In this document: positions 63,454-64,000 of the stretch, piece by piece | How positions within the stretch are numbered: the stretch's first letter is position 1 | Layout: each line of letters begins with the position of its first letter | Source: Mycobacterium sp. EPa45 | Lineage (GTDB): Bacteria; Actinomycetota; Actinomycetes; Mycobacteriales; Mycobacteriaceae | DNA: 64,000 nucleotides | Assembly (NCBI RefSeq): GCF_001021385.1 | Contig: NZ_CP011773.1 | Span: 1,364,001-1,428,000, forward strand | Direction of reading: 5' to 3' | Position numbers and translations under genes: made by a program | Notes under the pieces: model-generated | The model's database searches: none | Seen by the model: the letters and a program-made list of their open reading frames with translations, nothing else | What the model was told of the DNA's origin: nothing

Positions 63454-64000
63454 GTGGACACCAAGGCCTGGGCGGCGCGGTCAGCCTGGCTGGGCCCGGT
63501 GTTGCTGATTGTCAGCGTGGCCGCGCGGTTGGGTTGGACCTACCTGGCACCCAACGGCGCCAACTTCGTAGACCTTCACGTCTATCTCGGCGGCGCCGGG
63601 GCGCTGGACCATCCCGGCACGCTGTACTCCTACGTCTACGCCGACCAGACGCCCGACTTCCCGCTGCCCTTCACCTACCCGCCGTTCGCGGCCCTCGTGT
63701 TCTACCCACTGCACGCCCTGCCGTTCGGGCTGGTCGCGTTCTGCTGGCAGCTGGGCATCATCGCCGCGCTCTACGGGGTGGTCCGGGTCAGCCAGCGGCT
63801 GTTGGGCGCGCCCGCAGCGGGCGGTCGCCCCGTCGCGATGCTGTGGACCGCCGTCGCGATCTGGCTCGAACCGCTGCGCAGCAACTTCGACTACGGGCAG
63901 ATCAACGTGATCCTGGTGCTCGCCGTCCTGTGGGCGGCCTACAGCAGCCGGTGGTGGCTGTCGGGCCTGCTGGTCGGCCTGGCGGCCGGGATCAAGCTGA
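63454..64000 (+). CDS. pimE: Polyprenol-phosphate-mannose alpha-1,2-mannosyltransferase, 5' part
   Basis: Truncated by the window end; 182 codons seen and open. A GT-C membrane glycosyltransferase (GT87/DUF2029) which adds the fifth mannose to PIM4, committing to higher PIMs. The first helix is [15 protein letters not shown], followed by the periplasmic loop with the catalytic Asp in [10 protein letters not shown] and [13 protein letters not shown], all as in PimE (Rv1159). GTG start with TACAGT 6 nt upstream. The neighbours Rv1157c- and Rv1158c-like genes agree. Confidence 0.88.
   Translation, partial: MDTKAWAARSAWLGPVLLIVSVAARLGWTYLAPNGANFVDLHVYLGGAGALDHPGTLYSYVYADQTPDFPLPFTYPPFAALVFYPLHALPFGLVAFCWQLGIIAALYGVVRVSQRLLGAPAAGGRPVAMLWTAVAIWLEPLRSNFDYGQINVILVLAVLWAAYSSRWWLSGLLVGLAAGIKL

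Overview
The window is GC-rich, densely packed actinobacterial chromosome. Several features point to a mycobacterium, probably an environmental Mycolicibacterium-type species: WS/DGAT-type acyltransferases, a PimE mannosyltransferase, a lipid-droplet protein, an F420-type oxidoreductase, Mce-associated proteins, MPT63-like and Ala/Pro-rich secreted proteins, and many GTG starts. Gene order largely follows what I recall of M. tuberculosis Rv1100 to Rv1159, interrupted by species-specific insertions. No rRNA, tRNA, CRISPR, prophage or insertion sequence was seen.

Layout. 1-4 kb: a DUF4245 protein, a dienelactone hydrolase, and a tandem pair of alpha/beta-hydrolase-adenylate cyclase fusions, one of which has lost about 253 internal codons. 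5-9 kb: a DUF4436 membrane protein, then a leftward operon (epimerase, SDR, AI-2E-type permease) behind a near-KstR operator. 9-12.3 kb: a sulfatase, HAD and formylglycine-generating enzyme operon. 12.9-16 kb: 3beta-hydroxysteroid dehydrogenase behind a KstR-type operator, xseB, xseA and a lipid-droplet protein. 16-19.4 kb: ispH, a DUF6542 protein and ychF. 19.4-29.3 kb: accessory genes, including a PAS-GGDEF protein and a 976-residue secreted pentapeptide-repeat protein. 29.3-37.3 kb: a LuxR-type ATPase regulator with a 2-hydroxyacid dehydrogenase, hydrolases and an orphan pair of Mce-associated proteins. 37.4-43 kb: a WS/DGAT-like protein, DoxX, then DUF3556-thiolase-crotonase behind a perfect KstR-type operator. 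43-47.9 kb: a fasciclin protein, an MFS remnant, a gamma carbonic anhydrase-like protein, a CPBP protease and an MFS permease. 48-51.8 kb: crotonase, methylacyl-CoA racemase, HSD10-like SDR and a nitronate monooxygenase-type flavoprotein, closed by hairpins. 52-60 kb: methyltransferases, sirtuin, GntR regulator, F420-type oxidoreductase, acetate permease with DUF485 partner and an HhH-GPD protein. 60-64 kb: a WS/DGAT acyltransferase, two Ala/Pro-rich secreted proteins (one with a one-base frameshift) and the start of pimE.

How the genes may work together. Three transcripts carry palindromes matching, or within one base of, the KstR sterol-regulator consensus (TNNAACNNGTTNNA): the 3beta-HSD gene, the DUF3556-thiolase-crotonase run and the epimerase-SDR-permease run. 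With the racemase/HSD10 group nearby, this suggests much of the window serves sterol or branched acyl-CoA catabolism. The sulfatase operon lies between two of these sites, but any link to sterol sulfates is speculation. At least ten genes have a TANNNT hexamer 6-9 nt before the start codon, as expected for leaderless mRNAs. Rv numbers are recalled, not searched.
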